From NCBI RefSeq assembly GCF_005155025.1, contig NZ_CP039731.1, positions 4,030,001 through 4,094,000 on the forward strand: 64,000 bases of DNA, written 5' to 3'. Below are positions 9,231 through 17,830 of this stretch, in pieces. Position numbers and translations under genes: made by a program. The notes below the pieces were generated by a model. That model was given only the letters and a program-made list of their open reading frames with translations, did no database searches and was not told the origin of the DNA. The stretch's first letter is position 1; the number at the start of each line of letters is the position of its first letter. This DNA comes from Aquitalea aquatilis. GTDB lineage: Bacteria > Pseudomonadota > Gammaproteobacteria > Burkholderiales > Chromobacteriaceae.

Positions 9231-9275
9231 AAAAGAAAGAAGCTCGACGGCGGGGCGAGACCCGCGAAGTTAAAC
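9231..9275 (+). repeat. 45-bp dispersed repeat, copy 1
   Basis: Identical to 18061-18105 at 42 of 45 positions; the three differences are all G to A in the segment after AAGCTC. It ends CGAGACCCGCGAAGTTAAAC. This copy lies just beyond the 3' end of the reverse transcriptase gene, where base composition switches from GC-rich to AT-rich. Confidence 0.75.
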
Positions 9276-9339
9276 CATGTAGCGTGCAAGAGATGTAACA
9301 TTACACTTTGACAATGACATTGGGAAGTTTAGAAACATA

Positions 9340-10842
9340 TTATGATGAATAGTCATAATCCAATGATCTTGGATGCATTACTTTTTCAATGCCAATTTCA
9401 GTCACTCCCCTTTTTATTACTTTATATATTAATGTAAAACTAGGTATCTCCAATAGTGTTAGCCCCATAATTCGTTTTCTTCTCATCCGGATGGCGAAAC
9501 GATTTTTGGGTATGCCGCGCGGGAAACACGAGTACGTTACCAATGTCTTTGATGCTACGAGCTTTGCCCTACACTCAATTACCCTATAAACTGTTGAAAC
9601 AAGCCAGCCATCAAGCTCCTTTAATTGTTTCTCATCATCAATCAGCGGGTAAAAACTCATAATGCCCTTGAAATATATTCTCCCACTTCCTCCATTTAAA
9701 AAATCAATTAAATCTTGAGTACTGAGCCCACCGTACATGTATCGTCTAATTTGCGCCAACGCAATTAGCAATGCCTTATCCCCATGAGGTTTTGGTAATA
9801 ATCTAGCATTTACTGGTGTTTGCTTTAGTGGTTGAATTAAATTCTTGTAAAGAAGGTATGATATCTGTTTTTTAATTTTATTGACCGAGTTGGGTTTTAT
9901 CGACACTTTGTCGACCGCAATTGAATAGCCAAGAAAATTAAATGCGCTTTTTGAGTGAATTTCGGCCGGCATATCTCCCTTAATAAGCAGACTTATGCCA
10001 TCGGACTTCTTAGTATTGACCTTTACTCCGGCCTCATTCGAAAAATCAGAAATTAATTCAAACGATCTGCAAATGCTTGAATAACTATCGCTCCAGACAA
10101 TAGTATCGTCAGCGTATCTGGCAAATTTCAAACCAGCCTTTTCAAAACTTCTATCCAATTTCCAGCAAACCATATTTGCTAAAAATAGCGAGATGGAAGT
10201 GCCTTGCGGTATTCCACGCTCTCGCGTTTCCAAAAATGCATTGATTACATACTTATCCTCTTCACCAATAAGAAATCCATTTTTATCGTACTGATCATGC
10301 AAGTATTGATGAGAAATTGACCCGAAAAAATCAGAAAAATCAAACTCTGAAATAAATGCTCTTGAATTTTCTTTTAGCGATACCGATACGTCTTGAATTG
10401 CAAAATGTACATTTCTATCATTTCTGTAGGCGTATGAGAACGAACTAAATCGATGCTTATTTTTTTGAAGCAATCTATTGTAAAATAATTTCGACACAAC
10501 AGAATCTGGAATGGTGTAAATAGATACTTCTCGGCAACCACCGTCAGATTTTTGAATCTTCCTTACAAAGGGAGGATGGGGCTTGTATATCCTAGTTTCA
10601 ATCGCTTTTGCTATGGATTTTGCTATGCTTTTTGATTTTCTTTTTACATAAAATGGATTAAATTTACTATCAATATTCCAATAATCAGGTTTGTGAATGA
10701 TTTTATCAGAATTTATGATAAGTCGTTCTTCATTCCTTTTGTGCTCAAGATGCAAGTAGTTGTGATATTGATGATAGCGTCTAATTAATTTCTTACATTC
10801 TTCTTGTATTAATAGTTCTAGCCTATACTCCAATTTGAACAT
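9340..10842 (-). CDS. Reverse transcriptase, UG/DRT-like (candidate phage defence)
   Basis: The 500-residue protein is an RNA-directed DNA polymerase. Visible RT motifs: KSDGGCREVSIYTIPDSVV (fingers, about 98-116), motif A EFDFSDFFGSIS (about 166-177), motif B GIPQGTSIS (210-218), catalytic YADD (243-246), motif D GVKVNTKKS and motif E FNFLGYSI (301-308). A further 190 residues after motif E hold a thumb-like part and an unassigned C-terminal domain. There is no retron NAxxH/VTG pair, no maturase endonuclease and no Cas1 fusion. The gene is far more AT-rich than its neighbours, a sign of transfer. The ATG at 10842 follows GGAGAG at a proper distance and lies just past an intrinsic terminator; the longer frame to 10905 would translate that hairpin and is rejected. 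Which UG/DRT class it belongs to cannot be settled by eye. Confidence 0.88.
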   Translation of the reverse strand: MFKLEYRLELLIQEECKKLIRRYHQYHNYLHLEHKRNEERLIINSDKIIHKPDYWNIDSKFNPFYVKRKSKSIAKSIAKAIETRIYKPHPPFVRKIQKSDGGCREVSIYTIPDSVVSKLFYNRLLQKNKHRFSSFSYAYRNDRNVHFAIQDVSVSLKENSRAFISEFDFSDFFGSISHQYLHDQYDKNGFLIGEEDKYVINAFLETRERGIPQGTSISLFLANMVCWKLDRSFEKAGLKFARYADDTIVWSDSYSSICRSFELISDFSNEAGVKVNTKKSDGISLLIKGDMPAEIHSKSAFNFLGYSIAVDKVSIKPNSVNKIKKQISYLLYKNLIQPLKQTPVNARLLPKPHGDKALLIALAQIRRYMYGGLSTQDLIDFLNGGSGRIYFKGIMSFYPLIDDEKQLKELDGWLVSTVYRVIECRAKLVASKTLVTYSCFPRGIPKNRFAIRMRRKRIMGLTLLEIPSFTLIYKVIKRGVTEIGIEKVMHPRSLDYDYSS

Positions 10843-10865
10843 ATTGCTCTCCAGTTTTTTAAACA

Positions 10866-10893
10866 AAAAGCCCAAGCGATTAGCTTGGGCTTT
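10866..10893 (-). terminator. Intrinsic terminator in the leader of the reverse transcriptase
   Basis: AAAGCCCAAGC and GCTTGGGCTTT form an 11-bp perfect stem with a 5-base loop; on the minus strand it is followed by TTGTTT. It stops any transcript coming from valS or from the leader promoter only about 24 bases before the RT start codon, so the RT message must read through it. Confidence 0.88.
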
Positions 10894-11033
10894 CCACGGG
10901 TCCAACCTGTCAAAAATAAGTTACCACTTGGTTAAGTTGGTTTTGATGCCAAAGTCCCATCTGGCACATGACTACACTCAAAAGTGGAGACACATCCCAT
11001 CAAAAAGGGGACCCGTTCTTTCCATAAGAAAGT
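10866..11033 (-). ncRNA. Candidate structured RNA upstream of the reverse transcriptase
   Basis: Between valS and RT lies a roughly 170-base segment that can be a small RNA. On the minus strand ACGGGTCC (11016-11009) is perfectly complementary to GGACCCGT (10903-10896), which would close a domain of about 120 bases. Inside it TGCCA/TGGCA, CACT/AGTG and a CC-ACTT/AAGT-GG stem can form, with single-stranded T5 runs nearby. The RNA would end at the terminator at 10866-10893. The position directly 5' of an RT gene is where known UG/DRT and retron RNAs lie. No family was assigned; the 5' end is inferred from a promoter guess. Confidence 0.55.
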
Positions 11034-11039
11034 TGAGAA

Positions 11040-11068
11040 AATTTAGCAAGTAATTTAATAAAAATCAA
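11040..11068 (-). promoter_or_regulatory. Candidate sigma-70 promoter for the RT leader RNA
   Basis: On the minus strand TTGATT (11068-11063) and TAAATT (11045-11040) are separated by 17 bases; each matches four of six consensus positions. It begins 8 bases after the valS stop codon and would start a transcript near 11033. Confidence 0.35.
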
Positions 11069-11075
11069 CTTCTAA

Positions 11076-13907
11076 TCAAGCCAGCTTCGCCAACTGCCCC
11101 TTCACCTTCTCCATCTTGTCATTCAGCTCCGCCAGTTGCGCCTTGTCGCGCTCCACCAGATGCGCCGGGGCCTTGTCTACATAGCCCGGTTTTTCCAGCT
11201 TGGCGGTCAGCTTGGCCAGCTCGGCTTCCAGCTTGCCCAGCTCCTTGGTCAGGCGAGCGGTTTCGGCGGCCTTGTCCACTTCCACCTTCAACATCAGGCG
11301 GGCGTTGCCGGACATGGCAACCGGGGCGTCGTCTGCCGGCAGGGTGGCAACGATGCTGCCCTCGGTCAGGCGGGCCAGCAGCTTCAGGTAGGGAATGAAG
11401 TCCGCTACCGAGGCATCGCTGGTTTCAATGAACAGCGGGGCCTTGACGGCCGGGCCGATGCCCATTTCGCCACGCAGGTTGCGCACGGCGTTGACCATGT
11501 CCTTGAAGGCATCCATGCGGGCGTTGGCCTCGGCATTGATCTTCTCCGGCACCGCCACCGGCCATTGCGCCAGCATGATGGAGTCGGTGTGCTTGGCGTT
11601 GGCCAGCGGGGCAACGGTTTGCCACAGCTCTTCGGTGATGAAGGGCATCAGCGGGTGGGTCAGGCGCAGGGCCACTTCCAGCACGCGCACGATGGTGCGA
11701 CGGGTGGCGCGTTGCTGGGCTTCGTTGCCGTTTTGCAGCTGTACCTTGGCCAGTTCCACATACCAGTCGCAGTACTCGTTCCAGATGAATTCGTAAATGA
11801 TCTGGGCGGCCAGGTCGAAGCGGTAGGTTTCCAGCGCATTGGTGACGTCGGCTTCGGCCTGCTGCAGACGGCCGATGATCCACTGGTCGACAAAGCTGAA
11901 TTCCAGCGGCAGGCTTTCGTCCTGGCCGCAGTCCTTGCCTTCCACGTTCATCATCACGAAGCGGGTGGCGTTCCACAGTTTGTTGCAGAAGTTGCGGTAG
12001 CCTTCGGCGCGCTTGAAGTCGAAGTTGACGCTGCGGCCCAGGGTGGCGTAGCTGGCCATGGTGAAACGCAGGGCGTCGGTGCCGTAGGCCGGGATGCCTT
12101 CCGGGAACAGCTTTTCGGTAGCCTTGGCAATCTGCGGGGCTTTTTCCGGGCGGCGCAGGCCGGTGGTGCGTTTTTCTACCAGCGGTTCCAGCGCGATGCC
12201 GTCGATCAGGTCCACCGGGTCAATCACATTGCCCTCGGACTTGGACATCTTCTTGCCTTCGTGGTCGCGCACCATGCCGTGGATGTAGACGTCACGGAAC
12301 GGTACCTTGCCGGTGAAGTGCTTGGTCATCATGATCATCCGGGCAACCCAGAAGAAGATGATTTCGTAACCGGTCACCAGCACATTGGAGGTGACAAAGG
12401 CGTTCAGTTCCGGGGTTTCTTCCGGCCAGCCCAGGGTGGAGAACGGCACCAGGGCGGAGGAGAACCAGGTGTCCAGCACGTCCTGTTCGCGGCGCAGGGT
12501 CTTGCCCGGGGCTTGTGCCTGGGCTTCGGCTTCGCTGCGGGCGACGATGATGTTGCCGTCTTCGTCGTACCAGGCCGGGATCTGGTGGCCCCACCACAGC
12601 TGGCGGCTGATGCACCAGTCCTGGATGTTGTTCATCCACTGGTTGTAGGTGTTGACCCAGTTTTCCGGGATGAAGCGTACTTCGCCGGACTGTACCGCGT
12701 CGATGGCCTTGGCGGCGATGGACTGGCCGGTGGGGTCGGGCTGGCCGTCTTTATCTACGGCGACCTTGTCCATGGCGACAAACCACTGGTCGGTCAGCAA
12801 GGGTTCGATGACGGAGCCGGTACGGTCGCCACGCGGCACCATCAGCTTGTGCGGCTTGGTTTCCAGCAGCAGGCCCTGCGCTTCCAGATCGGCCAGCATG
12901 GCTTTACGGGCGGCGCTGGTGCTGAGGCCGGCATAGGCGGCCGGCAGGTCGATGGTGCCTTGTACCGAGCCGTCAAAGCCGAACACCTGGGCGCGCGCCA
13001 GCATGGTGGCTTCCAGGCTCATCACGTTGATCAGCTGGGTGCTGTGACGCTTGCCCACCTGATAGTCGTTGAAGTCGTGCGCCGGGGTGATCTTGACGAA
13101 GCCGGTGCCAAAGGCGGCATCCACGTAGTCGTCGGCAATCACCGGGATGGTGCGGCCGGTCAGCGGCAGTTGCAGCTGTTGGCCCAGCAGGTGCTGGTAG
13201 CGTTCGTCAGTGGGGTTGATGGCCACGGCCACGTCGCCCAGCAGGGTTTCCGGGCGGGTGGTGGCAACGGTGACAAACTCGTTACTCCCAACTACCGGGT
13301 ATTTGATGTGCCACATGTGGCCGTCTTCTTCCTCGGAAACCACTTCGAGGTCAGAGATGGCGGTGCCCAGTTTCGGGTCCCAGTTGGACAGGCGCTTGCC
13401 ACGGTAGATCAGGCCTTGCTCAAACAGTCGGACGAACACTTCGGTCACCACTTCGGCGCGGGTGTCGTCCATGGTGAAGTATTCACGGCTCCAGTCCACC
13501 GAACAGCCGACGCGGCGCATCTGGCTGGTGATGGTGCCACCGGATTTTTCCTTCCACTCCCACACCTTGGCGGTGAAGGCTTCGCGGCCCATGTCATGGC
13601 GGTTGATGCCCTGCTCGGCCAGCTGGCGCTCCACCACGATCTGGGTGGCGATGCCGGCGTGGTCCGTGCCGGGAATCCACACCGTGTTGTCGCCCTTCAT
13701 GCGGTAGTAGCGGGTCAGGCCATCCATGATGGTCTGGTTGAAGGCGTGGCCCATGTGCAGGGTGCCGGTGACATTGGGCGGCGGCAGCTGAATGGCGAAG
13801 GACGGCTTGGTGGTGTCCATGCTCGGCTTGAAGTAGCCGGCCTGTTCCCATTGTTGGTACCAGCGACGTTCGATATCGCCCGGTTCAAAGCTCTTGGCAA
13901 GTTCCAT
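11076..13907 (-). CDS. valS: Valyl-tRNA synthetase
   Basis: ValS charges tRNA-Val with valine and edits misactivated threonine. The 943 residues match the usual bacterial length. The class I HIGH signature is HMGH at 51-54 and the KMSKS loop appears as [17 protein letters not shown] large CP1 editing insert lies between them, then an anticodon-binding helical domain, and the last 60 residues ([20 protein letters not shown]) are the typical ValS C-terminal coiled coil. The ATG at 13907 gives the expected [13 protein letters not shown]. No terminator lies directly behind the stop; the first is the one in the RT leader. Confidence 0.98.
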   Translation of the reverse strand: MELAKSFEPGDIERRWYQQWEQAGYFKPSMDTTKPSFAIQLPPPNVTGTLHMGHAFNQTIMDGLTRYYRMKGDNTVWIPGTDHAGIATQIVVERQLAEQGINRHDMGREAFTAKVWEWKEKSGGTITSQMRRVGCSVDWSREYFTMDDTRAEVVTEVFVRLFEQGLIYRGKRLSNWDPKLGTAISDLEVVSEEEDGHMWHIKYPVVGSNEFVTVATTRPETLLGDVAVAINPTDERYQHLLGQQLQLPLTGRTIPVIADDYVDAAFGTGFVKITPAHDFNDYQVGKRHSTQLINVMSLEATMLARAQVFGFDGSVQGTIDLPAAYAGLSTSAARKAMLADLEAQGLLLETKPHKLMVPRGDRTGSVIEPLLTDQWFVAMDKVAVDKDGQPDPTGQSIAAKAIDAVQSGEVRFIPENWVNTYNQWMNNIQDWCISRQLWWGHQIPAWYDEDGNIIVARSEAEAQAQAPGKTLRREQDVLDTWFSSALVPFSTLGWPEETPELNAFVTSNVLVTGYEIIFFWVARMIMMTKHFTGKVPFRDVYIHGMVRDHEGKKMSKSEGNVIDPVDLIDGIALEPLVEKRTTGLRRPEKAPQIAKATEKLFPEGIPAYGTDALRFTMASYATLGRSVNFDFKRAEGYRNFCNKLWNATRFVMMNVEGKDCGQDESLPLEFSFVDQWIIGRLQQAEADVTNALETYRFDLAAQIIYEFIWNEYCDWYVELAKVQLQNGNEAQQRATRRTIVRVLEVALRLTHPLMPFITEELWQTVAPLANAKHTDSIMLAQWPVAVPEKINAEANARMDAFKDMVNAVRNLRGEMGIGPAVKAPLFIETSDASVADFIPYLKLLARLTEGSIVATLPADDAPVAMSGNARLMLKVEVDKAAETARLTKELGKLEAELAKLTAKLEKPGYVDKAPAHLVERDKAQLAELNDKMEKVKGQLAKLA

Positions 13908-14082
13908 GGTGGTGAATGGTGTGTCTTATGCTGAAAAAATGGGTCGATTATACCCTTTTTTACGGTGTTCTCCGAGCCGGCAGCCCGTCGTCGCAGTGGC
14001 ATTTGTCATACAAGGTTTACTGACAGATAGGCCGGTTTCGACAATAATGGGCACACTTCTCTTGACCGACAGCAAAATATCC

Positions 14083-15354
14083 ATGAGCACGGCCGCCCCG
14101 CGCATTCTCGTGATCGAAGACAGCCTGATGCTGATCCGCCCGCTCTGCCGGATGGTCAACAAGCAAAGCTTTGTCGCGGTTCCCGTCACCAGCATGGCCG
14201 AAGTACAGCAGGCGCTGGCCGACGACCCACGCTTCATGGCTGCCGTGGCTGATTACTGCCTGCCGGACGCCCCCAGTGGCGAGGTACTGCCGCTTTTGCT
14301 GGAAAACCGCATTCCCACCGTGGTGCTGACCGCACATAACGATATGCAGACGCGCGAACGCGTGCTGTCCATGCCGGTGGTGGACTACATCCCCAAGGAA
14401 AGCCCGTCCGCCTTTGAGTACGTAATGAAGATGCTGCGCCGCATCCGCATCAATCCCGGCATCAAGGTGCTGGTGGTGGACGACTCCCAGGCGGTGCGCC
14501 AGTTCTTGCGCATGCAGCTGGAACGCCATCTGTATCAGGTACTGGAAGCTGCCGACGCCGAAGAGGCGCTGGGCATCCTGCGGCGCGAAACCGGCATCAA
14601 GCTGGTGCTGACCGATCACGACATGCCGGGCATGGACGGGGTACGCATGACCAGCACCGTGCGCCGCTTCCTCGACCACACCCGCCTGGCCATCATCGGC
14701 ATTTCCGGCAGCCAGGACCCCACCATGACCGCGCGCTTCATCAAGGCCGGGGCGGATGACTATCTGCAAAAGCCCTTCAATTACGAAGAATTTTTCTGCC
14801 GCGTCACCCGCAACGTGGAATTTGTGGAAAACCTGCAGGCACTGCAGGAGTCCGCCAACAAGGACCCGCTATCCGGCCTGTCCAACCGCCGCCACTTCTT
14901 TGCGCAGGTTGCCGGCTTGCGCCACAACTACAGCGTGGCCGTACTGGACATCGACCTGTTCAAGCGCATCAACGACGGCTATGGCCACGACATCGGCGAC
15001 CAGGTGATCTGCCAGACCGCGCGCCTGCTGGAGTCATTTTTCCCGGACGACATCATCGCCCGCTTTGGCGGCGAGGAGTTTGTCATCCTGGCGCAGCCGA
15101 TGGACGCTCCCGGCATGCTGCGTCAGCTGGACAAACTGCGCCGGGCGCTGGCGAACCTCATCATCAGCACACCGCTGGGCGACTTGCGCTTTACCGTGAG
15201 CATCGGCATGGCCGCTGCGGTAGAAGCCGACATCAGCCCCCTGCTGAAACAGGCCGACAACTATCTGTATCAAGCCAAGCACAACGGCCGCAATCAGGTA
15301 TGCGGCGGCATGACCGACCAGCCCAGCGACGAAGCGTCTGTCGCATCGGCATGA
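14083..15354 (+). CDS. PleD-like response regulator diguanylate cyclase (REC-REC-GGDEF)
   Basis: The 423-residue protein has two receiver domains and one GGDEF domain. REC1 (7-120) shows VIEDS and the likely phosphate acceptor Asp57; REC2 (127-245) shows VVDDS, Asp178 in LTDHDMPGMDG and the conserved Lys in LQKPF. The GGDEF domain (from about 260) has DPLSGLSNRRHFF, LDIDLFKRINDGYGHDIG and GGEEF at 329-333, so phosphorylation should switch cyclic-di-GMP synthesis. No RxxD inhibitory site is visible. No histidine kinase gene is nearby. The start at 14083 is chosen by domain fit; an ATG at 14047 is possible and neither has a clear ribosome site. Confidence 0.92.
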   Translation: MSTAAPRILVIEDSLMLIRPLCRMVNKQSFVAVPVTSMAEVQQALADDPRFMAAVADYCLPDAPSGEVLPLLLENRIPTVVLTAHNDMQTRERVLSMPVVDYIPKESPSAFEYVMKMLRRIRINPGIKVLVVDDSQAVRQFLRMQLERHLYQVLEAADAEEALGILRRETGIKLVLTDHDMPGMDGVRMTSTVRRFLDHTRLAIIGISGSQDPTMTARFIKAGADDYLQKPFNYEEFFCRVTRNVEFVENLQALQESANKDPLSGLSNRRHFFAQVAGLRHNYSVAVLDIDLFKRINDGYGHDIGDQVICQTARLLESFFPDDIIARFGGEEFVILAQPMDAPGMLRQLDKLRRALANLIISTPLGDLRFTVSIGMAAAVEADISPLLKQADNYLYQAKHNGRNQVCGGMTDQPSDEASVASA

Positions 15355-15380
15355 AAAAAGGGGGAAGCCCCCCTTTTTTT
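15354..15380. terminator. Bidirectional intrinsic terminator between converging genes
   Basis: An A-run and GGGGG pair with CCCCC and a seven-T run around AAG. It serves the response regulator from the left and the SMR transporter from the right. Confidence 0.88.
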
Positions 15381-15424
15381 GTAAGTATCAGCATGGCGGA
15401 CTCACCCGCCACGCCGCACATCGT

Positions 15425-15760
15425 TCAATGACTGGCCGATTTGGAAAACAGGTTCAACACCAGCACGCCGGACATGATCATGCCAATGCCTATCATGGCT
15501 GGCACATCCAGCTTTTGCCCGTAGAGCTGCCAGGCCACCAGCGACACCAGCACGATGCCCACGCCAGACCAAATGGCATACACCACCCCCACCGGCACAT
15601 GGCGCAAAGTCAGCGACAGCATGTAAAAGGAAATCATGTAGCCGATGGCCGTCACCAGCGACGGCCCCAGCCGGGTAAAGCCCTCGGTCAGCTTCATCGA
15701 CGAGGTGGCCACCACCTCGGACAGAATGGCTACCGACAGGAAAATCCAGGCATTATTCAT
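15425..15760 (-). CDS. Small multidrug resistance (SMR/EmrE-type) efflux protein
   Basis: The 111-residue protein has four membrane helices and the SMR signature: the essential glutamate in AILSEVVATSSMK near residue 13, GFTRLGPSL, and YAIWSGVGIVLVSL in helix 3. Such proteins export lipophilic cations or guanidinium-type compounds in exchange for protons, as antiparallel dimers. The ATG at 15760 follows CAGGAGAGTGAAT as ribosome site; a longer frame to 15934 overlaps the preceding gene and is rejected. It starts two bases after the PACE gene stops, so the two are an operon. Confidence 0.94.
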   Translation of the reverse strand: MNNAWIFLSVAILSEVVATSSMKLTEGFTRLGPSLVTAIGYMISFYMLSLTLRHVPVGVVYAIWSGVGIVLVSLVAWQLYGQKLDVPAMIGIGMIMSGVLVLNLFSKSASH

Positions 15761-15762
15761 AT

Positions 15763-16233
15763 TCACTCTCCTGCAGCGCCCTCGGCGCGAAGCCGGGCAG
15801 TATGCCTGCGCTGTATGACACGCAGGCGAATCCGGTCGTAAGCCAGATTGAACACATAGGTATAAGGCAGGAAGAAGGCAAAAAAGCCCAGATCGAGCAA
15901 AAATGCCTGCCAAAACGATACCGCCAGCCACCACGCCGCCAACGGCACCAGCATCACCACCAGCCCTCCTTCAAACAGCAAGGCATGCGCGCTGCGGACC
16001 CACACCGTGCGTGTCAGCCCCCAGCGCCTTTCCGCTCGCTCGAACAGCGCGTTGAACAGCATGTTCCACAACATGGCCACACTGGACATCATCAGCGCCA
16101 GCAAGCCCATATGCCCCAGCCCGGTGTCCATCACCAGCGAAGCCAGCGGCACCAGCAGGATCATGGCGCACAGCTCGTACAGCACGGCATGAAAAATCCG
16201 TTCGCTGATAGGCTTGTCGTGTTGCGTCTGCAT
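15763..16233 (-). CDS. PACE family efflux transporter (AceI-like)
   Basis: The 156-residue protein is a bacterial transmembrane pair protein with four helices. Repeated family features are RIFHAVLYELCAMI (first half) and RSAHALLFEGGLV (second half), together with SVAMLWNMLFNALFERAERR at the end of helix 2. PACE members such as AceI export chlorhexidine or short diamines by proton exchange; the substrate here is not predictable. The ATG at 16233 is preceded by GGAGGAAACACC. It heads a two-gene efflux operon with the SMR gene, and a LysR gene is divergent from it. Confidence 0.92.
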   Translation of the reverse strand: MQTQHDKPISERIFHAVLYELCAMILLVPLASLVMDTGLGHMGLLALMMSSVAMLWNMLFNALFERAERRWGLTRTVWVRSAHALLFEGGLVVMLVPLAAWWLAVSFWQAFLLDLGFFAFFLPYTYVFNLAYDRIRLRVIQRRHTARLRAEGAAGE

Positions 16234-16318
16234 GGTGTTTCCTCCGGCTAATGCTGCTGACTGGTTCTGATCGGGTGACATTGTGATTGGTTTGACGGAT
16301 AGTTAAAAAATAAAACCC

Positions 16319-16333
16319 ATCGGAAAGTCCGAT
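16319..16333. promoter_or_regulatory. Inverted repeat overlapping the ribosome site of the LysR gene
   Basis: ATCGGA and TCCGAT form a perfect 6-bp inverted repeat around AAG, ending exactly at the base before the start codon. The GGAAAG ribosome site lies inside it, so it could be an autoregulatory site or an RNA hairpin that hides the ribosome site. Confidence 0.35.
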
Positions 16334-17200
16334 ATGTCACTGTCGCTAGACGCCATCGCCGCCTTCAGCACCGCCGCCGAGCTGGGCTCCTTTTCCGCTG
16401 CCGCCCGTCGGCTGGGCAAGAGCCAGTCCACCATCAGCGAAGCCATTGCCAATCTGGAAATCGACCTGGGCGTCAGCCTGTTCGAGCGCAGCGGCCGCCA
16501 GCCCGTGCTCACCCCTGCCGGCCAGCAATTGCTCAGCCATGCCCGCCAACTGCTGGATGCCAGCGACACGCTGGGCCGGGTGGCCGGCCTGTTGGGTGGC
16601 GGGCTGGAGCCACGGCTGACCATCGTGCTATCCGACACCTTCCAGTCGCAGGCGCTGGAACAGATGCTGCGCCGTTTCGAGCAGCAGTTTCCCGCGCTGG
16701 AACTGGAAACGCTGGTGGCAGAAAAAGAAGACGTGATCGATCTGGTGGAAAGCGGCCGTGCCCAGCTGGGTTTTGTCTCGGGCCTGGCGCGCTATCCGGC
16801 CGACATCGGCCATTACCCCATGGCGGATGCCAGCCAGAGCAATCTGTATGTCGCCAGTGGCCACCCGCTGGCGACACTGCCGGAAGTCAGCCGCGAACAG
16901 CTGGCCGCCGAGCGCGAGTTGCGGCTGAACACCTATTACGGCCCGCCCAGTGCCACCCTGAGCGCACGCTGCTGGTCCGCCCCCAGCTATCTGCTGCTAC
17001 TGGAAATGACACGGCTGGGTTTTGGCTGGGCCGAACTGCCCTGCTGGCTGGCGGTCAACTTTGGCGGCGATGAACTGCAGGCACTGAATGTGGCCGGCTG
17101 GCCCAAGTCAGTCAGGGTGGATCTGGTGTGGTCGCAAGCCCGCCAGCCCGGGCGGGCAGCGGCATGGGTGCTGGCGCAGCTGATGGGGACGGGGGGATAG
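16334..17200 (+). CDS. LysR family transcriptional regulator
   Basis: The 288-residue protein starts with the LysR winged helix-turn-helix (AAFSTAAELGSFSAAARRLG, then SQSTISEAIANLEIDLGVSLFER) and continues with a periplasmic-binding-like effector domain from about residue 90. LysR genes commonly control the divergent neighbour, here the PACE/SMR efflux pair about 100 bases away, and often themselves. The ligand is unknown. Composition and codon use match the neighbourhood. Confidence 0.93.
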   Translation: MSLSLDAIAAFSTAAELGSFSAAARRLGKSQSTISEAIANLEIDLGVSLFERSGRQPVLTPAGQQLLSHARQLLDASDTLGRVAGLLGGGLEPRLTIVLSDTFQSQALEQMLRRFEQQFPALELETLVAEKEDVIDLVESGRAQLGFVSGLARYPADIGHYPMADASQSNLYVASGHPLATLPEVSREQLAAERELRLNTYYGPPSATLSARCWSAPSYLLLLEMTRLGFGWAELPCWLAVNFGGDELQALNVAGWPKSVRVDLVWSQARQPGRAAAWVLAQLMGTGG

Positions 17201-17365
17201 CAGGCCGGCTTCATCCCAGCCGGAATCAACTAACAAGTCGCCAAGGCGTATGCAATCAGCTTTGCGTTGCCAGCGCCCAGCCTACTTCCCAGTAGGACGC
17301 CTCGCCACGTGACAACAACGGCCCGCCCCACACCATCCCCCACAACCACAAATGAATATCCAATA

Positions 17366-17830
17366 TTATTTGGACGAACTGCAATTTCCTGGTGTAGCCA
17401 TATCCAGATCCGCAATATCAGCTTTTCCCTTTTCTTCAGAAACTTGCTCCAAGCCAGCACCACCCACAAACATACCTAGCTTGATATATTGACGAATAAA
17501 ATAATTCTTACCTGCATCAAACATTACATCAATTGAATTTGCCGAAAACTCTGATTCGGTATCAATTTTATGAACCTTACCGCCAGAAACTTCAGTATGA
17601 AAAAAAACGTCCGGGGCGCTCTCACCCACACACTTGCCGTCAATAAACAAGTCTTTCCTAAGTGCCTTACCGACAAAGCTATTACGATAGATATAAACAC
17701 CAGCATTACCAGCACTGGGGGGATTGAACTCCTTGGCTTTGGCTGAAGCTTCCTTAGGTGCCATGTTTACTGATGCACAGCCGGTAAACAGTAGGGATAT
17801 AGTCATAGCAATAGCAAGCGAGGCTTTCAT
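17366..17830 (-). CDS. DUF2846-like lipoprotein
   Basis: The 154-residue protein has a lipoprotein signal peptide: MKASLAIAMTISLLFTGC, with the lipobox LFTGC and Cys18 as lipid site. The mature part includes GNAGVYIYRNSFVGKALRKD and VFFHTEVSGGKVHKI, the pattern of DUF2846 proteins, whose role is unknown. The gene is clearly more AT-rich than its neighbours, suggesting transfer. The start at 17830 gives a proper signal peptide. Confidence 0.82.
   Translation of the reverse strand: MKASLAIAMTISLLFTGCASVNMAPKEASAKAKEFNPPSAGNAGVYIYRNSFVGKALRKDLFIDGKCVGESAPDVFFHTEVSGGKVHKIDTESEFSANSIDVMFDAGKNYFIRQYIKLGMFVGGAGLEQVSEEKGKADIADLDMATPGNCSSSK

Larger units (their letters stand above)
8306..9339. other. 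Repeat-rich intergenic region without a supported gene
   Basis: About 1 kb between the GST gene and the reverse transcriptase. It holds a degenerate hairpin-repeat copy (8469-8625), a full 211-bp hairpin-repeat copy (8665-8875) and a 45-bp dispersed repeat (9231-9275). Open frames here run through the repeats, are arginine- and proline-rich in every frame and look like no protein family. I see no convincing gene. Confidence 0.75.

Noticed and set aside
8306-9339. Several open frames of 75 to 166 codons in the repeat-rich region
   Set aside because: They cross the hairpin and 45-bp repeats and are arginine/proline-rich in all frames, as expected for GC-rich non-coding DNA.
9340-10842. Retron, group II intron or diversity-generating RT
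   Set aside because: No NAxxH/VTG retron motifs, no maturase X/endonuclease domain or intron domain V-like RNA seen, and motif B is QG-type, unlike DGR RTs. No template/variable repeat pair was seen.
10843-10905. Longer N-terminus for the reverse transcriptase (21 extra codons)
   Set aside because: The extension translates the terminator hairpin and has no ribosome site; the ATG at 10842 has GGAGAG at the right distance.
11136-13934. 932-codon open frame antisense to valS
   Set aside because: It is the mirror of a GC-rich coding gene; the sequence is His/Gly/Val-rich with no family likeness. The same holds for the long frames opposite pnp (50927-53341) and infB (55170-58193).
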